Assembly: GCA_023397675.1 (NCBI GenBank)
Contig: JAEWTV010000065.1
Coordinates: 248,001 to 312,000 of the forward strand
Source of the DNA: Bacillota bacterium
GTDB taxonomy: Bacteria > Bacillota > Clostridia > Acetivibrionales > JANLFN01
Direction: 5' to 3'
Length of the DNA stretch: 64,000 nt
Shown: piece after piece, positions 1 to 8,411 of the stretch
How the letters are laid out: each line of letters starts with the position of its first letter
How positions within the stretch are numbered: position 1 is the stretch's first letter
The notes under the pieces: model-generated
Databases searched by the model: none
Seen by the model: the letters and a program-made list of their open reading frames with translations, nothing else
Told to the model about the DNA's origin: nothing
Program-made: the position numbers and the translations under genes

Positions 1-230
1 ATTGATTATTAACAATAATACCATATTCTGTACTAGTGCTAAAGCAAAAAAAATTAATATGACAGGATTTTACCAAAGTTATATAAAAGTGCAATAAACT
101 GCACATTTTAGACAGGAGAATTTATTCAGTAGTTACACGTTAATACCGAAAATAATATCACCGTATTTATTACTTAATCCAGCTCAAACTTTTTTATTAA
201 ATAAAAATACGTCTGAGGCCTGATTTACAC
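1..230. other. Non-coding left edge
   Basis: I see no gene here. The sequence is AT-rich and lies downstream of mscL. A short weak stem (GTGCA/TGCAC near 90-106) followed on the minus strand by T residues might end mscL transcription, but it is too small to call with confidence. Confidence 0.3.
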
Positions 231-635
231 CTAAACTTCTTTATCTTTTAACAAATCTCTGATTTCCTGAAGCAGCAAAACCTCTTCTGATGTTTTAGGT
301 TCTTCCTTAACCGCTTCAGCTTTCTTTTCCCTCTTAAGCTTACTTATTAATTTTATAAACATGAAAATAGAAAATGCTACAATTAAAAAATCAACAACAT
401 TCTGAATAAAGCTTCCATAATTAAAAGTAACTGCTGGCACATCCCCTTGTTTTTCCTTAATTAATATCTTTAACTCTTTAAAATTAACTCCGCCTGTTAA
501 AGTACCGACTATTGGCATAATAATATCATTAACCAAAGATGTAACAATTTTACCAAAAGCACCACCTATAACAACGCCTATTGCCAAATCCACTACATTT
601 CCCTTTACAGCAAACTCCTTGAACTCTTTAAGCAT
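231..635 (-). CDS. mscL: Large-conductance mechanosensitive channel MscL
   Basis: This 134-residue protein is an osmotic safety valve in the cytoplasmic membrane; the family forms a homopentameric pore that opens under membrane tension. The family-typical N-terminus (FKEFAVKGNVVDLAIGVVIG), the first membrane helix at about residues 15-45, an extracytoplasmic loop, a second helix at about 75-98 and a charged C-terminal helix rich in Lys and Glu are all visible. The length fits the family (about 130-150). It stands alone, with the DUF817 gene upstream on the same strand. The ATG start follows an AGGAG-like site. Confidence 0.96.
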   Translation of the reverse strand: MLKEFKEFAVKGNVVDLAIGVVIGGAFGKIVTSLVNDIIMPIVGTLTGGVNFKELKILIKEKQGDVPAVTFNYGSFIQNVVDFLIVAFSIFMFIKLISKLKREKKAEAVKEEPKTSEEVLLLQEIRDLLKDKEV

Positions 636-773
636 ATTTGCACTCCTTTTGAATGTATTTAAATACTAAAAATATTATATCAAAAATTTAAGATGTAGTT
701 TAAATTTGTGGCTTCAACTTATCATATATTGCTAATGTCTTAATAAAAATGTCTGCTATCTTTAATACTGAGC

Positions 774-1544
774 TCACTTTTTTTCATATTTTAAATGTTT
801 TAAGTTCACAACAATAATTATGCTAATAATCACCAAGAGAGCCCATGAGCTAACTTTACCGATATGTACCATACTCCACGCATTCATTTGATCAGGATAC
901 TTCCAAGCTCCAAAGAAAGTTGAAATATTTTCTGCAATCCAAATAAAAAATCCTATTAGCAAAAATGATAAAACAATGGGCATTTTATAGTAACGACTAT
1001 CAACCTTAAATTCAACGTATACTTTCCTGAATATTATAAATAGACATAAAACAATTATCCACCTCATATCAAAAATAAAATGATGTGAAAAGAAGTTTAA
1101 GTAAATTATGAAGGCAAGAGGATATGTGTAATAATTGCTTGGCCAATTGACAAAATGCAGGTCAAAACGTTTCCATGCCTGACATATATAGCTTGCTACA
1201 CTTGCATACATAAAGCCGCTGTATAAAGGTACTCCACACACCTTGAAAAATGCTTCTTCAGGATAAGCCCAGGAACCCATATTAACCTTATATAATTCTA
1301 GACATAGCCCAATCAAATGGAACATAGTTATTACTTTTAATTCGTCTAAAGTTTCTAGTTTGAAGTAAACCATAAAAAATTGAACAAGAATGCATGCTAT
1401 AAGAATAAAGTCATATCTTTGTAAAGAAAATATATGAACGGTTTTAGATACTGCCAATATTAAAAAAATGGCAGCAGGAAAAATACAACAAAGTATCTGC
1501 TTAACACCAAACCTCACCAATGTCTTAATCAATTCAAACTCCAT
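774..1544 (-). CDS. DUF817-family integral membrane protein
   Basis: A 256-residue protein made almost entirely of hydrophobic helices, about seven or eight. Conserved aromatic motifs such as GSWAYPE, GVPLYSGFMYASVASYICQAW and GAWKYPDQMNAWS are those I associate with the DUF817 (YoaT-like) family, whose function is unknown. There is no signal peptide other than the first helix and no catalytic motif I can name. It appears to be a single-gene unit between mscL and a small unknown gene. The family assignment is from recall of these motifs; function is unassigned. Confidence 0.8.
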   Translation of the reverse strand: MEFELIKTLVRFGVKQILCCIFPAAIFLILAVSKTVHIFSLQRYDFILIACILVQFFMVYFKLETLDELKVITMFHLIGLCLELYKVNMGSWAYPEEAFFKVCGVPLYSGFMYASVASYICQAWKRFDLHFVNWPSNYYTYPLAFIIYLNFFSHHFIFDMRWIIVLCLFIIFRKVYVEFKVDSRYYKMPIVLSFLLIGFFIWIAENISTFFGAWKYPDQMNAWSMVHIGKVSSWALLVIISIIIVVNLKHLKYEKK

Positions 1545-1778
1545 CCATTCGTTTTATTTCTCTATTCGGTGTATTTACTTGTATACATTCTTTCGTTATG
1601 TATCAATGCATTGAATAATACTGTGATTTAATTATAGGTTGTTTAGTTATACTCATCAATTAGTTTAATTAAAATTTGATTATTAGTAATCGGTGCTTCC
1701 TAAAAAAATCTATATATTCTTGAAAACCAGACTATATATTTATGAAAAACTGTTTATATGATAACAGAGATAATTTAA
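1545..1778. other. Intergenic region, no gene seen
   Basis: An AT-rich gap between the DUF817 gene and the terminator of the gene at 1861. No open frame with a ribosome site was found. It presumably holds the minus-strand promoter for DUF817, but I could not pick a convincing one. Confidence 0.3.
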
Positions 1779-1815
1779 AAGGTCTGGCTCCAATGGAATT
1801 TCGAAACCAGACCTT
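1779..1815 (-). terminator. Rho-independent terminator after the 127-residue gene
   Basis: A perfect 9-bp stem, AAGGTCTGG with CCAGACCTT, closes a 19-base loop. On the minus strand the right arm is followed by TTTTAAATTAT. It lies about 45 bases past the stop codon of the gene at 1861. Confidence 0.6.
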
Positions 1816-1860
1816 AGGGGTAAGCTATTTTATTAATCTCTGTTTTTCCCAATTATATCT

Positions 1861-2244
1861 TTAAAACCCTTTAGATTTCAGCCAAGCATCAGCTTCCGTT
1901 TCTTCTGTGAATGCTTGCTGCTGGAAACCTCCTGCGCCAGCTCTGTTCATTTGCATTTTTGTAATAGCGCTTTCTACTATAAAAGCTACAGTATTGCATC
2001 CTGTATTCGCCATCCATTGTGAATGCTTATTTATCTCATCTGTAATATCTGATGGTTTATACTTTCTTAAATCTACACATTTTGCCCACTTTCCGTTAGT
2101 TAGTGGACCCACCTTGCTCACATAATCATTGTGGTAGGTTTGGTAATCTTCTTTTGTCCAGAGACCGACAGGTACTTCATAAGCAATCTTTCTGGTACCG
2201 TCAAATTTTATTGTGTATAAATCTCTTGGTCCTTTTACTTCCAT
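1861..2244 (-). CDS. Small protein of unknown function, SpoIIAA/STAS-like fold possible
   Basis: A 127-residue soluble protein with no signal peptide or membrane helix. A good site (GGAGGGG, 7 bases) precedes the ATG. The pattern of a short strand, a helix containing KEDYQTYHNDYVSKV, a strand ending WAKCVDLRKYKPSD, and the C-terminal AFTEETEADAWLKSKGF resembles small SpoIIAA/STAS-like proteins that end in a helix of the form EeAdaWL. That is only a fold-level suspicion. It is monocistronic with its own terminator, next to a chemotaxis-type transducer, but nothing ties the two functionally. Confidence 0.7.
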   Translation of the reverse strand: MEVKGPRDLYTIKFDGTRKIAYEVPVGLWTKEDYQTYHNDYVSKVGPLTNGKWAKCVDLRKYKPSDITDEINKHSQWMANTGCNTVAFIVESAITKMQMNRAGAGGFQQQAFTEETEADAWLKSKGF

Positions 2245-2305
2245 TTAGAACCCCTCCTAATATAATTTTTTCTTATATTGATATACAATAATAACACTAC
2301 TGTTA

Positions 2306-3457
2306 CTATTTATATTTTTTCAGCCTTTCAGTTTGTCCTGTAAGTTCCATAATACATTCAGAAATAAACTTAGTAAAATTGGTTTGTTCCTCCAGAGATG
2401 CATATATTTCCTGGGTACAAGCAGCATTTTCATTAGCCACTGCTGCTATTTCATTCATTAGATCTCCTGTGCGCTTTGCTTCCTGATCAAGCAGATTTGC
2501 AGAGAAATACACTGATTTTACATTATCAACTACCGAGTCCACACTATTACCAATACCAACAAACACATCTGATGTTTTATCCAGCGCTGTTTCCTGTTCT
2601 AGTGCCACTGCCTCTATACGTCTAATTTCATTTACCGCATTAGAAACACTACCCTGGACATCAGTTATGATGTCTGATATTTGCTTTACTGAAATTTGCG
2701 CCTGCTCGGCAAGCTTTTTAATCTCTCCAGCAACCACTGCAAAACCCTTTCCATGTTCACCGGATCTTGCCGCTTCTATAGCAGCGTTTAGCGAAAGCAA
2801 ATTGGTGTGTCCAGCAATATCTTTAATTGCTAAAGTAATTTGCTCTATTTCCTGAGATTTAACTAAAAGATTATTTACAACCGACTCTACATTACTAATA
2901 ACCTTTTTACTCTCGAGCATTTTTGACTTCTGATACTTAATTGAACCCTCTGCAACCTCAACAGCTTGTTTTGTATTCTCCACAAGTTCCTCCGAGGTTT
3001 TCATTTCCTCAGTGATTAAGGCTATACCATCGACTATCTGGCTAATCGCTTTGTGTCCATCTTCTGTTGAAACTGCTTGTTGTGTTGCCCCTTTGGCTAG
3101 TTCTGAAACAGCAGAAGAAACCTGATCTATCGAACTGCTTAATTGATCAGTGGAAGAAACAATTTCATTTGATGATACACAAAAAATTTCTGTAAATTCA
3201 CTGGTATCTGCCAGAAGGCTTGAATATGTATCATTATTGGAATCAGTACTCGTAGCAGAAATTGGAGATTTAAAATGGGTATTCATTAAGAAAAGAATTG
3301 CTATCAAGGATAAGAACATTCCAATGATAAGCGCTGGTAATAATGGAATTAACTCCAATTTTATATTAAAATATACCAGTGCATATCCAATTAATAAAAT
3401 CAGAGGGACATAAATGTACAATCCAATATTCCGTCTACTTCTAGCATTATCCATCAT
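2306..3457 (-). CDS. Methyl-accepting chemotaxis-type transducer without a sensor domain
   Basis: A 383-residue protein. Two hydrophobic helices lie at about residues 12-30 and 36-56 with almost nothing between them, so there is no extracytoplasmic ligand domain and no evident HAMP domain. The rest is the long coiled coil of an MCP signalling domain, with the kinase-contact hairpin near IAGHTNLLSLNAAIEAARSG and GKGFAVVAGEIKKLAEQ. Such proteins pass signals to CheA/CheW. The short membrane hairpin suggests it senses something in or under the membrane, or acts in mixed arrays. No che gene lies in the window. The ATG has an AGGGG site just upstream. Confidence 0.9.
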   Translation of the reverse strand: MMDNARSRRNIGLYIYVPLILLIGYALVYFNIKLELIPLLPALIIGMFLSLIAILFLMNTHFKSPISATSTDSNNDTYSSLLADTSEFTEIFCVSSNEIVSSTDQLSSSIDQVSSAVSELAKGATQQAVSTEDGHKAISQIVDGIALITEEMKTSEELVENTKQAVEVAEGSIKYQKSKMLESKKVISNVESVVNNLLVKSQEIEQITLAIKDIAGHTNLLSLNAAIEAARSGEHGKGFAVVAGEIKKLAEQAQISVKQISDIITDVQGSVSNAVNEIRRIEAVALEQETALDKTSDVFVGIGNSVDSVVDNVKSVYFSANLLDQEAKRTGDLMNEIAAVANENAACTQEIYASLEEQTNFTKFISECIMELTGQTERLKKYK

Positions 3458-3664
3458 TTAGCACCCCTATTGTATTGTATTTTATCGCATTACTTATTTT
3501 TACTATTAGTCCAATCGATAGAATAAATATTACATTTTTTATCATAATTTGTCTAATTATGCGTAGACGATTTTCTATGTATTATTTACAAATTTTATTA
3601 AATTACTTAATTTATCTCCAAATATCTATAAGATGTAATTTTTACATTTAATTTCATAAGGTTC

Positions 3665-3734
3665 TAAAAAAGAAGAAAAAAGGTGTACACAAATATGCTA
3701 CATGATTATACCAGCATGCTATTGCTTACACCTT
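3665..3734 (-). terminator. Strong terminator of the GAF/TPP-enzyme operon
   Basis: On the minus strand a bipartite stem (AAGGTGTA pairing with TACACCTT, with an inner GCATGCT-containing arm) is followed by a T tract, TTTTTTCTTCTTTTTT. It sits just past the stop of the TPP enzyme gene. The rest of the gap up to the transducer gene at 3458 shows no gene. Confidence 0.8.
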
Positions 3735-3765
3735 ATACACTTCTCTTCACAATTAAAAAATGAGT

Positions 3766-5409
3766 TTATGAAATTTTTTCTTCACTAAATTGTTTCAAAG
3801 CTTTAAGTCTTCCTACAATTGGAGGTGGCTCTGTACCATCTATGACTACCTCTATCAAGCAAGGGCCCTCATTATACGACACGAAATCAGTAATTTTAAC
3901 AATTTCCTCGTTATTGCGAATCTGCATTGCCCTTATGCCCATACATTTAGCCATCTCGCAGATAGACACCCTTGCCTGCTTGAAACATTCAAGTGATCTC
4001 CCATAAAGATATTGATGACCATGCTCAACATACCCTAGCATTGAATTGTTAATAATAAAGTATATTATTGGCAAGTTATATTCCTTAGCAGTCAGAATCT
4101 CTGTGCCATTCATAAAAAAGCAGCCATCCCCGGCAAAAACTGCAACCCTCTTTTCCGGATTTGCCAGATAAGCCCCAGGCGCGCCACCAATAGCAGTTCC
4201 CATTGCCCCATAATTAATACTGAATTCAAACTCACTATATTGAGGAATGCTTAAATATTTTAAAGCAAAATTCATATATTCTCCAATATCACATAAATAA
4301 CTGGTATCGGAAGGTAAAACCTCGTGTATTCTTTCAAAAAATACTTTTACGGACAGTGCATTATTTCCAACCCCGAGTATTTCTTTTGATAAAGTCCAAT
4401 TAAATACCTTTTTAGTTTCCCTGACCCTTTTAACTAATTCAGGTAAAGCAAGTCTAAGATCCACGTTTAATTTCAAGTCTGGATCAAAAACCTTACCCAA
4501 TTCATTTGAGTCATAATCAATATGAATAAGCTTACGATTTTTAAGCAGAACCTTGTTATAATTACCCGTACTTGCCTCTCCCATACTGGTACCAAGTGCA
4601 AGAACACATGTGGCAGGTCCTTTTTCAACATATTCTTCGGCTGCATCAGAGCTTGTAAATCCATAGTTCCCAAGATTCAAAGCAAAACCTGACGGTATAA
4701 CTCCTTTACCACTGGGTGTAGTAATAATAGGCCATTGCAGGCGCTCGCTTAAAGCCATAATATCTTTCGATAGTCCCCTACATCCCTTACCAGCCATAAT
4801 AATCCCATGTTCTTCTTTATCTATAATATCAATTGCTTTTTGAAGTACTCTAAAGTCAATATATTTACTCGAATAATCCGTTAATGTAATCCTCTCCGCT
4901 AATTCCCCTACAAATTCACTGCTTTGAACATCAACAGGAATACATAAAAACACAGGTCCCTGTGGTACTGTATAAGCAGCTTTAATAGCCATTTTTAACT
5001 CATTCATTACCTCACTCGGTTCAAGAACCATTTTACTGTATTTTGTCACCGGCTTAAATATGTCAACAGTATCCTGCTCCTGAATAGCTCCCTTACCTAT
5101 CTGCCATCTATGTACAAACCCAGAGATAATTAATACTGGTGCCTTCGAACGTTTTGCATCCAATATACCATTAAGCATGTTAGATACCCCTACACCTCCT
5201 GCACCTATGCACACTCCAAGTCTTTTTGTTAAATTTGCATATCTTGTGGCGCAATAAGCCGCTCCACCTTCATTTTTTGTTACTATAGGCCGAATATTAA
5301 CATCATTCATAGCATCAAAAATAGGACTTATAGTCCCGGCAGGAATTCCAAATATAACATCAACTCCGTTAATCTTCAGGTAGCGTAAAATCGCTTCAGA
5401 TATTTTCAT
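3766..5409 (-). CDS. Thiamine-diphosphate-dependent enzyme, acetolactate synthase-like
   Basis: A 547-residue protein with the three-domain layout of the acetolactate synthase / pyruvate oxidase family. The N-terminal pyrimidine-binding domain carries the expected glutamate (E47, in KNEGGAAYCA). A central domain lies at about 190-330. The C-terminal domain carries the GDG...NN cofactor motif starting near residue 427 (AGDGCFFMNG then INNSMLGY). The family cleaves or joins 2-oxo acids, but the substrate cannot be read from sequence. No small AHAS regulatory subunit or ilv gene is nearby, which argues against a standard branched-chain role. It starts two bases after the GAF gene's stop, so translation is probably coupled. 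Confidence 0.85.
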   Translation of the reverse strand: MKISEAILRYLKINGVDVIFGIPAGTISPIFDAMNDVNIRPIVTKNEGGAAYCATRYANLTKRLGVCIGAGGVGVSNMLNGILDAKRSKAPVLIISGFVHRWQIGKGAIQEQDTVDIFKPVTKYSKMVLEPSEVMNELKMAIKAAYTVPQGPVFLCIPVDVQSSEFVGELAERITLTDYSSKYIDFRVLQKAIDIIDKEEHGIIMAGKGCRGLSKDIMALSERLQWPIITTPSGKGVIPSGFALNLGNYGFTSSDAAEEYVEKGPATCVLALGTSMGEASTGNYNKVLLKNRKLIHIDYDSNELGKVFDPDLKLNVDLRLALPELVKRVRETKKVFNWTLSKEILGVGNNALSVKVFFERIHEVLPSDTSYLCDIGEYMNFALKYLSIPQYSEFEFSINYGAMGTAIGGAPGAYLANPEKRVAVFAGDGCFFMNGTEILTAKEYNLPIIYFIINNSMLGYVEHGHQYLYGRSLECFKQARVSICEMAKCMGIRAMQIRNNEEIVKITDFVSYNEGPCLIEVVIDGTEPPPIVGRLKALKQFSEEKIS

Positions 5410-5411
5410 GC

Positions 5412-5867
5412 TTATAAATTCACATCCTTTCCGTAAGGAATTTTTAGTTTTGAAGAATTTATAAGTTCCTCACACTTTGAAACTTCCTCCTCTGAAAAGT
5501 TATGCGGTTTACCTATAGAGCCAATGCAATAGATCCCTGTTATAAAGCCCCCCACTACTACAGGAACAACAAGGATACTATCAAGACCAAAAAGAAAAAA
5601 GGCATCAGCAGAACGTGTATCTGTCTTAACATCATTTACAGCCACAGATTGACAGTTACCGACAATCTGCCTAAGTATCTCAGTATCTTTAATAAATACT
5701 GGATTCTGAGCATGTATACTCTTCCATTTTTTTAAGCCCAGTGTATCCGTACCAGTTTTGTAAACAGGATTTAACCTCCCATCCCTTATTTCATGATACC
5801 CTACATCAACTAACCCCGTTACATTCTTGATTTCTTCAAACAATACATCAAATTCTTTGATACTCAA
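5412..5867 (-). CDS. GAF-domain-like protein, first gene of a two-gene operon
   Basis: A 151-residue soluble protein with the order of secondary structure of a GAF sensor domain: an N-terminal helix, VGYHEIRDGRLNPVYKTG, a central helix, SVAVNDVKTDTRSADAFF, then SILVVPVVVGGFITGIYCIGS and a final helix with FSEEEV. No output domain is attached. A consensus AAGGAGGG site 7 bases upstream supports the TTG start. Because it is co-transcribed with the TPP enzyme, it may sense a small ligand and modulate that enzyme, but this is inference. A structured leader lies upstream. Confidence 0.75.
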   Translation of the reverse strand: MSIKEFDVLFEEIKNVTGLVDVGYHEIRDGRLNPVYKTGTDTLGLKKWKSIHAQNPVFIKDTEILRQIVGNCQSVAVNDVKTDTRSADAFFLFGLDSILVVPVVVGGFITGIYCIGSIGKPHNFSEEEVSKCEELINSSKLKIPYGKDVNL

Positions 5868-5922
5868 CTGAATACCCTCCTTGACATAATTATTATTCTT
5901 TCAAGAACCTAGGAACAATAGA

Positions 5923-6006
5923 TAGGATCAAGTAAATTTCTTATACATCATTTGCATTTCTAAAGCCAAATGCAAATGGGTATCAGTTCAGAATTTACTT
6001 TATCCT
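5923..6006 (-). ncRNA. Nested hairpin A in the leader of the GAF/TPP operon
   Basis: The outer arms, TAGGATcAAGTAAATT (from 5923) and AATTTACTTTATCCTA (ending 6006), match at 15 of 16 positions. Inside them a perfect 11-bp stem, CATTTGCATTT (5949-5959) with AAATGCAAATG (5968-5978), closes an 8-base loop. There is no T tract, so it is not a simple terminator. It ends about 55 bases upstream of the GAF start on the minus strand. It resembles no riboswitch class I can name. Confidence 0.5.
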
Positions 6007-6018
6007 ATTACAGATGTA

Positions 6019-6100
6019 ATAAGTTGAATTAAAATCATTTATCATACCATCATGGCCGGCATTAAGGACATGATGCATATTAAATATTAATTCAACTTAT
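6019..6100 (-). ncRNA. Nested hairpin B in the same leader
   Basis: A perfect 14-bp outer stem, ATAAGTTGAATTAA (6019-6032) with TTAATTCAACTTAT (6087-6100), encloses a 7-bp inner stem, CATCATG (6048-6054) with CATGATG (6069-6075), around a GGCCGGC-containing loop. It has nearly the same length and two-tier plan as hairpin A, 12 bases away. It could be a regulatory RNA, a DNA-level palindromic element, or one half of a small mobile repeat. Confidence 0.5.
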
Positions 6101-6353
6101 ATAGATTTTATATTTCAAGGTTCAGCATTTAAGCCTCACCCCTACTTTTAAAACTACATAAAATCCTTTACTGTAACCTTCTGGTACCGCCATGCACTAT
6201 ATGTACAATTTTCATATTATTACTTATAATTCCTTAGGGGGATTTGTATTTTCAAGGACCATATTACATATATGGATATATTTGTTTTACAAAATAATAT
6301 CACATTATGGAAACAAAGTATATATTTTATTCCAAAAATGTTTATTTTATTTA
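6101..6353. other. Intergenic region, no gene seen
   Basis: An AT-rich stretch that should contain the promoter for the GAF/TPP operon on the minus strand. I could not find a -35/-10 pair with acceptable spacing. Open frames here lack ribosome sites and recognisable protein features. Confidence 0.3.
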
Positions 6354-6384
6354 AAAAAAGAAAAAACCGGTACATAATGTACCG
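6354..6384 (-). terminator. Terminator of the VOC-family gene
   Basis: A perfect 7-bp stem, CGGTACA with TGTACCG, closes a three-base loop. On the minus strand it is followed by GGTTTTTTCTTTTTTT. It lies about 110 bases past the stop of the gene at 6496. A shorter T run on the plus side could make it weakly bidirectional. Confidence 0.75.
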
Positions 6385-6495
6385 ATTTTCTTTGAAATTT
6401 ACCAGATTCTCTTGTTTTATTTATGCCGATATGTAACTCCTATTTCTACATTCTACCTCCATGATTTCTCTGCAACTATAATTATAAGCGGGGAC

Positions 6496-6864
6496 TTACT
6501 CCCAAAAACCCCAACTAACATCAAATTTATCAACAAATCTAATTACACATTTACTGTATTCAGTGGCTCTCATAGGTGTAATTGTCGTACTGCCATCCTT
6601 CAATACGGAGTAAGCTTTTTTCAATTCTTCTTCACTATCAAATCTAACAGACAAATGGTACCCACCTGACTTAGAGAAACCTTCATTATCGCCAAAATCA
6701 TTTAACATAAGTAATTGGTTATGAATTAATATTTCCGCATGAATGACGAGATCTGCATTCTCAGGATTTTGTATAATCGTCTTAATCGTAGCATTAAATG
6801 CTTTTACATATATGTCAATTGCTTCTTTGCATTGTCCATTAAAGTGTATTTGCGTAACTAACAT
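6496..6864 (-). CDS. VOC superfamily protein, PhnB-like
   Basis: A 122-residue soluble protein with the paired beta-alpha-beta-beta-beta modules of the glyoxalase/bleomycin-resistance (VOC) fold. It most resembles PhnB / 3-demethylubiquinone methyltransferase-like members: FNGQCKEAIDIYVKAF at the N-terminus, HAEILIHNQLLMLND in the middle, and a C-terminal module ending FVDKFDVSWGFWE. Many of these proteins have unknown substrates. A strong GGAGGG site precedes the ATG. Its own terminator lies downstream, so it is monocistronic. Confidence 0.85.
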   Translation of the reverse strand: MLVTQIHFNGQCKEAIDIYVKAFNATIKTIIQNPENADLVIHAEILIHNQLLMLNDFGDNEGFSKSGGYHLSVRFDSEEELKKAYSVLKDGSTTITPMRATEYSKCVIRFVDKFDVSWGFWE

Positions 6865-7120
6865 ATTGTTGCCCTCCTATTTTTATTCAGCTCCAATTAA
6901 ACCTTGCCGAACAATTCCTTACAGGAATTATGTTATAAAATAACTTTTGGGCTACCACCCAAAAATGTTCACATTTGAACTACGTTTCACCATATCACTC
7001 CGCAACTAAACAGTAAGGTATTTGAAATAAAGATTGCTTGCTAAGCATAGAGACACCAAACGGTGTCTCTATTAACAATTACATATATTATAAAAATATA
7101 CCTTAAGCTTATTAGTCTGA
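6865..7120. other. Intergenic region with two small perfect stems
   Basis: Two perfect hairpins lie here: TTTTGGG/CCCAAAA near 6946-6965, and AGAGACACC/GGTGTCTCT at 7049-7070 with a four-base loop. Neither is followed by a T run on either strand. They may stabilise the 3' end of the DinB transcript or the 5' end of the VOC transcript. No gene is seen. Confidence 0.4.
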
Positions 7121-7594
7121 CTATTTATTAAACAATTCAATATTTCTATCAATAAGCTTCCTATGATAGCCAACATGATCTGTATATTGACTTAGAGCCT
7201 CTTCTAAATTAATCCTTCCGTTTTTGTCATGTATATATGCATATTTTGTCCAGTCATGATCAGCAATTGTTTTCAAATGAAGAGACATATAAGTACGTAC
7301 CATTTTTATCAAATCCAAAGTTAATTTAATATCTGATGACTGATAATCCAAATTCTTTGTCCAAACTTGGTTAATTGAAAGAATAGGAGTATCTGGTTGT
7401 GCAATTGCTCTCCTATAACGATGAAAATTTGCAATATCAACTTCCAAACAATGAACAATTTGTTCCTTGATAGACCACGCATCATCAAATGGTCTGAATA
7501 AAATAAGCTCTTTGGATAATTCAAGAACATCATCAAATTCATATGATAACTTTTCAAAACGTTCTATAAGGCTAATCTTTTCATTTCTAGTCAA
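7121..7594 (-). CDS. DinB-like four-helix-bundle protein
   Basis: The protein has the DinB / YfiT-like pattern: a helix with NEKISLIERFEKLSYEFDDVLE, then DDAWSIKEQIVHCLEVDIANFHRYRRAI with the first metal-site histidine, and a C-terminal HVGYHRKLIDRNIELF with the His-xxx-His signature. These metal-binding bundles include thiol transferases and DNA-damage-induced proteins; the precise role is unknown. I prefer the TTG at 7594, which follows AAAGGAGAGAG by a usable distance. The alternative ATG at 7639 abuts its AAGGAG site with no spacer and would add 15 residues. Confidence 0.8.
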   Translation of the reverse strand: MTRNEKISLIERFEKLSYEFDDVLELSKELILFRPFDDAWSIKEQIVHCLEVDIANFHRYRRAIAQPDTPILSINQVWTKNLDYQSSDIKLTLDLIKMVRTYMSLHLKTIADHDWTKYAYIHDKNGRINLEEALSQYTDHVGYHRKLIDRNIELFNK

Positions 7595-7712
7595 GCTAAT
7601 TCTCTCTCCTTTCAATTCATATTTAAAACAAATATCCATCTCCTTACAGAAATTATATTACAAATTTATACCTAAAACCATATCTAAAATGTACACAGGG
7701 GAACTCTATCAG

Positions 7713-8192
7713 TTATTTATGGTATGTCTCATCGCTGTTTATCTTGAAGCACCTATAAATCTGCTCAAGCAGTATAAGCCTTGCAAGTTGGTGAGGGAAC
7801 GTCATGTTTGACATGGAAAGCCTTAGGTTTGCCTTTTTGAGCAGCTCTTCATCAACCCCAAGCGAGCCACCGATTATAAATGTAATATGTGAATTGCCGG
7901 ACACAAAAAAAGACTTAAGCTTTGCTGCAAAGCCTTCCGAATCAAGCTTTTCACCCTTTACATCCATTACAACCAGAAGTGAGCCTTCCTTTATTCTTTT
8001 AAGAAGCTTTTCCGCTTCCTTTTTCATTATCTGCTTTTCACCGGCTTCGCTTAAGTTGTCTGGAGCCTGTTCATCCTGTACCTCTATTATTTCAAGGTCG
8101 CAAAACCTGGAAAGTCTTTTTGCATATTCATCTATGCCATCTTTAAGGTACTTTTCCTTTATCCTGCCTACAGCAGCAATTGTAATTTTCAT
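7713..8192 (-). CDS. rlmH: 23S rRNA pseudouridine-1915 N3-methyltransferase RlmH
   Basis: A 159-residue SPOUT methyltransferase, the standard length for RlmH. It methylates pseudouridine 1915 in helix 69 of 23S rRNA using S-adenosylmethionine. The conserved N-terminus (MKITIAAVGRIKEKYLKDGI), the knot segment FIIGGSLGVDEELLKKA, and the C-terminal MTFPHQLARLILLEQIYR are clear. In other Firmicutes this gene closes the wal locus near walJ. Here it lies about 2.8 kb beyond walJ, separated by an alpha/beta hydrolase and a divergent sigma-factor pair. Confidence 0.97.
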   Translation of the reverse strand: MKITIAAVGRIKEKYLKDGIDEYAKRLSRFCDLEIIEVQDEQAPDNLSEAGEKQIMKKEAEKLLKRIKEGSLLVVMDVKGEKLDSEGFAAKLKSFFVSGNSHITFIIGGSLGVDEELLKKANLRLSMSNMTFPHQLARLILLEQIYRCFKINSDETYHK

Positions 8193-8298
8193 ATATTGTT
8201 ATCCTTTTGTAAGTTGCTCTATATCGCATTTGTCTAATACTTTTATTATAGATGTTTTTTATGCCTTCATCAATTCCGCAGTATCTTTTCTATAGTTT

Positions 8299-8326
8299 TT
8301 TACATTAAGTAAAATGGTTGTATGAT
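8299..8326 (+). promoter_or_regulatory. Candidate promoter of the ECF sigma operon
   Basis: TTTACA, a 16-base spacer and TATGAT lie about 85-100 bases before the sigma gene. It resembles a housekeeping promoter rather than an ECF-type AAC/CGT promoter, so the operon may not be purely autoregulated. The match is moderate. Confidence 0.35.
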
Positions 8327-8411
8327 AAGATAATTGAATCAGCTAATCAATAATAATCCACAGAACCTTTTCAGCTAAAAATGCTCTATATAGACATAAG
8401 GGCCCTTACAA

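Noticed and set aside
6181..6190. TGGTACCGC, which resembles the core of a T-box leader, on the plus strand
   Set aside because: No stem I or specifier loop precedes it, and no plus-strand gene follows for more than 2 kb. The match is largely the GGTACC palindrome.
6192..6377. Plus-strand open frame of 61 codons
   Set aside because: No ribosome site, a composition typical of translated AT-rich DNA, and it runs into the terminator of the VOC gene.
7049..7070. Perfect 9-bp hairpin considered as a terminator for the DinB gene
   Set aside because: No T run follows on either strand, so it is recorded only as a stem-loop.
7804..8295. Plus-strand open frame of 163 codons opposite rlmH
   Set aside because: It is the Ser-rich complement of a certain gene and has no ribosome site or recognisable motif.
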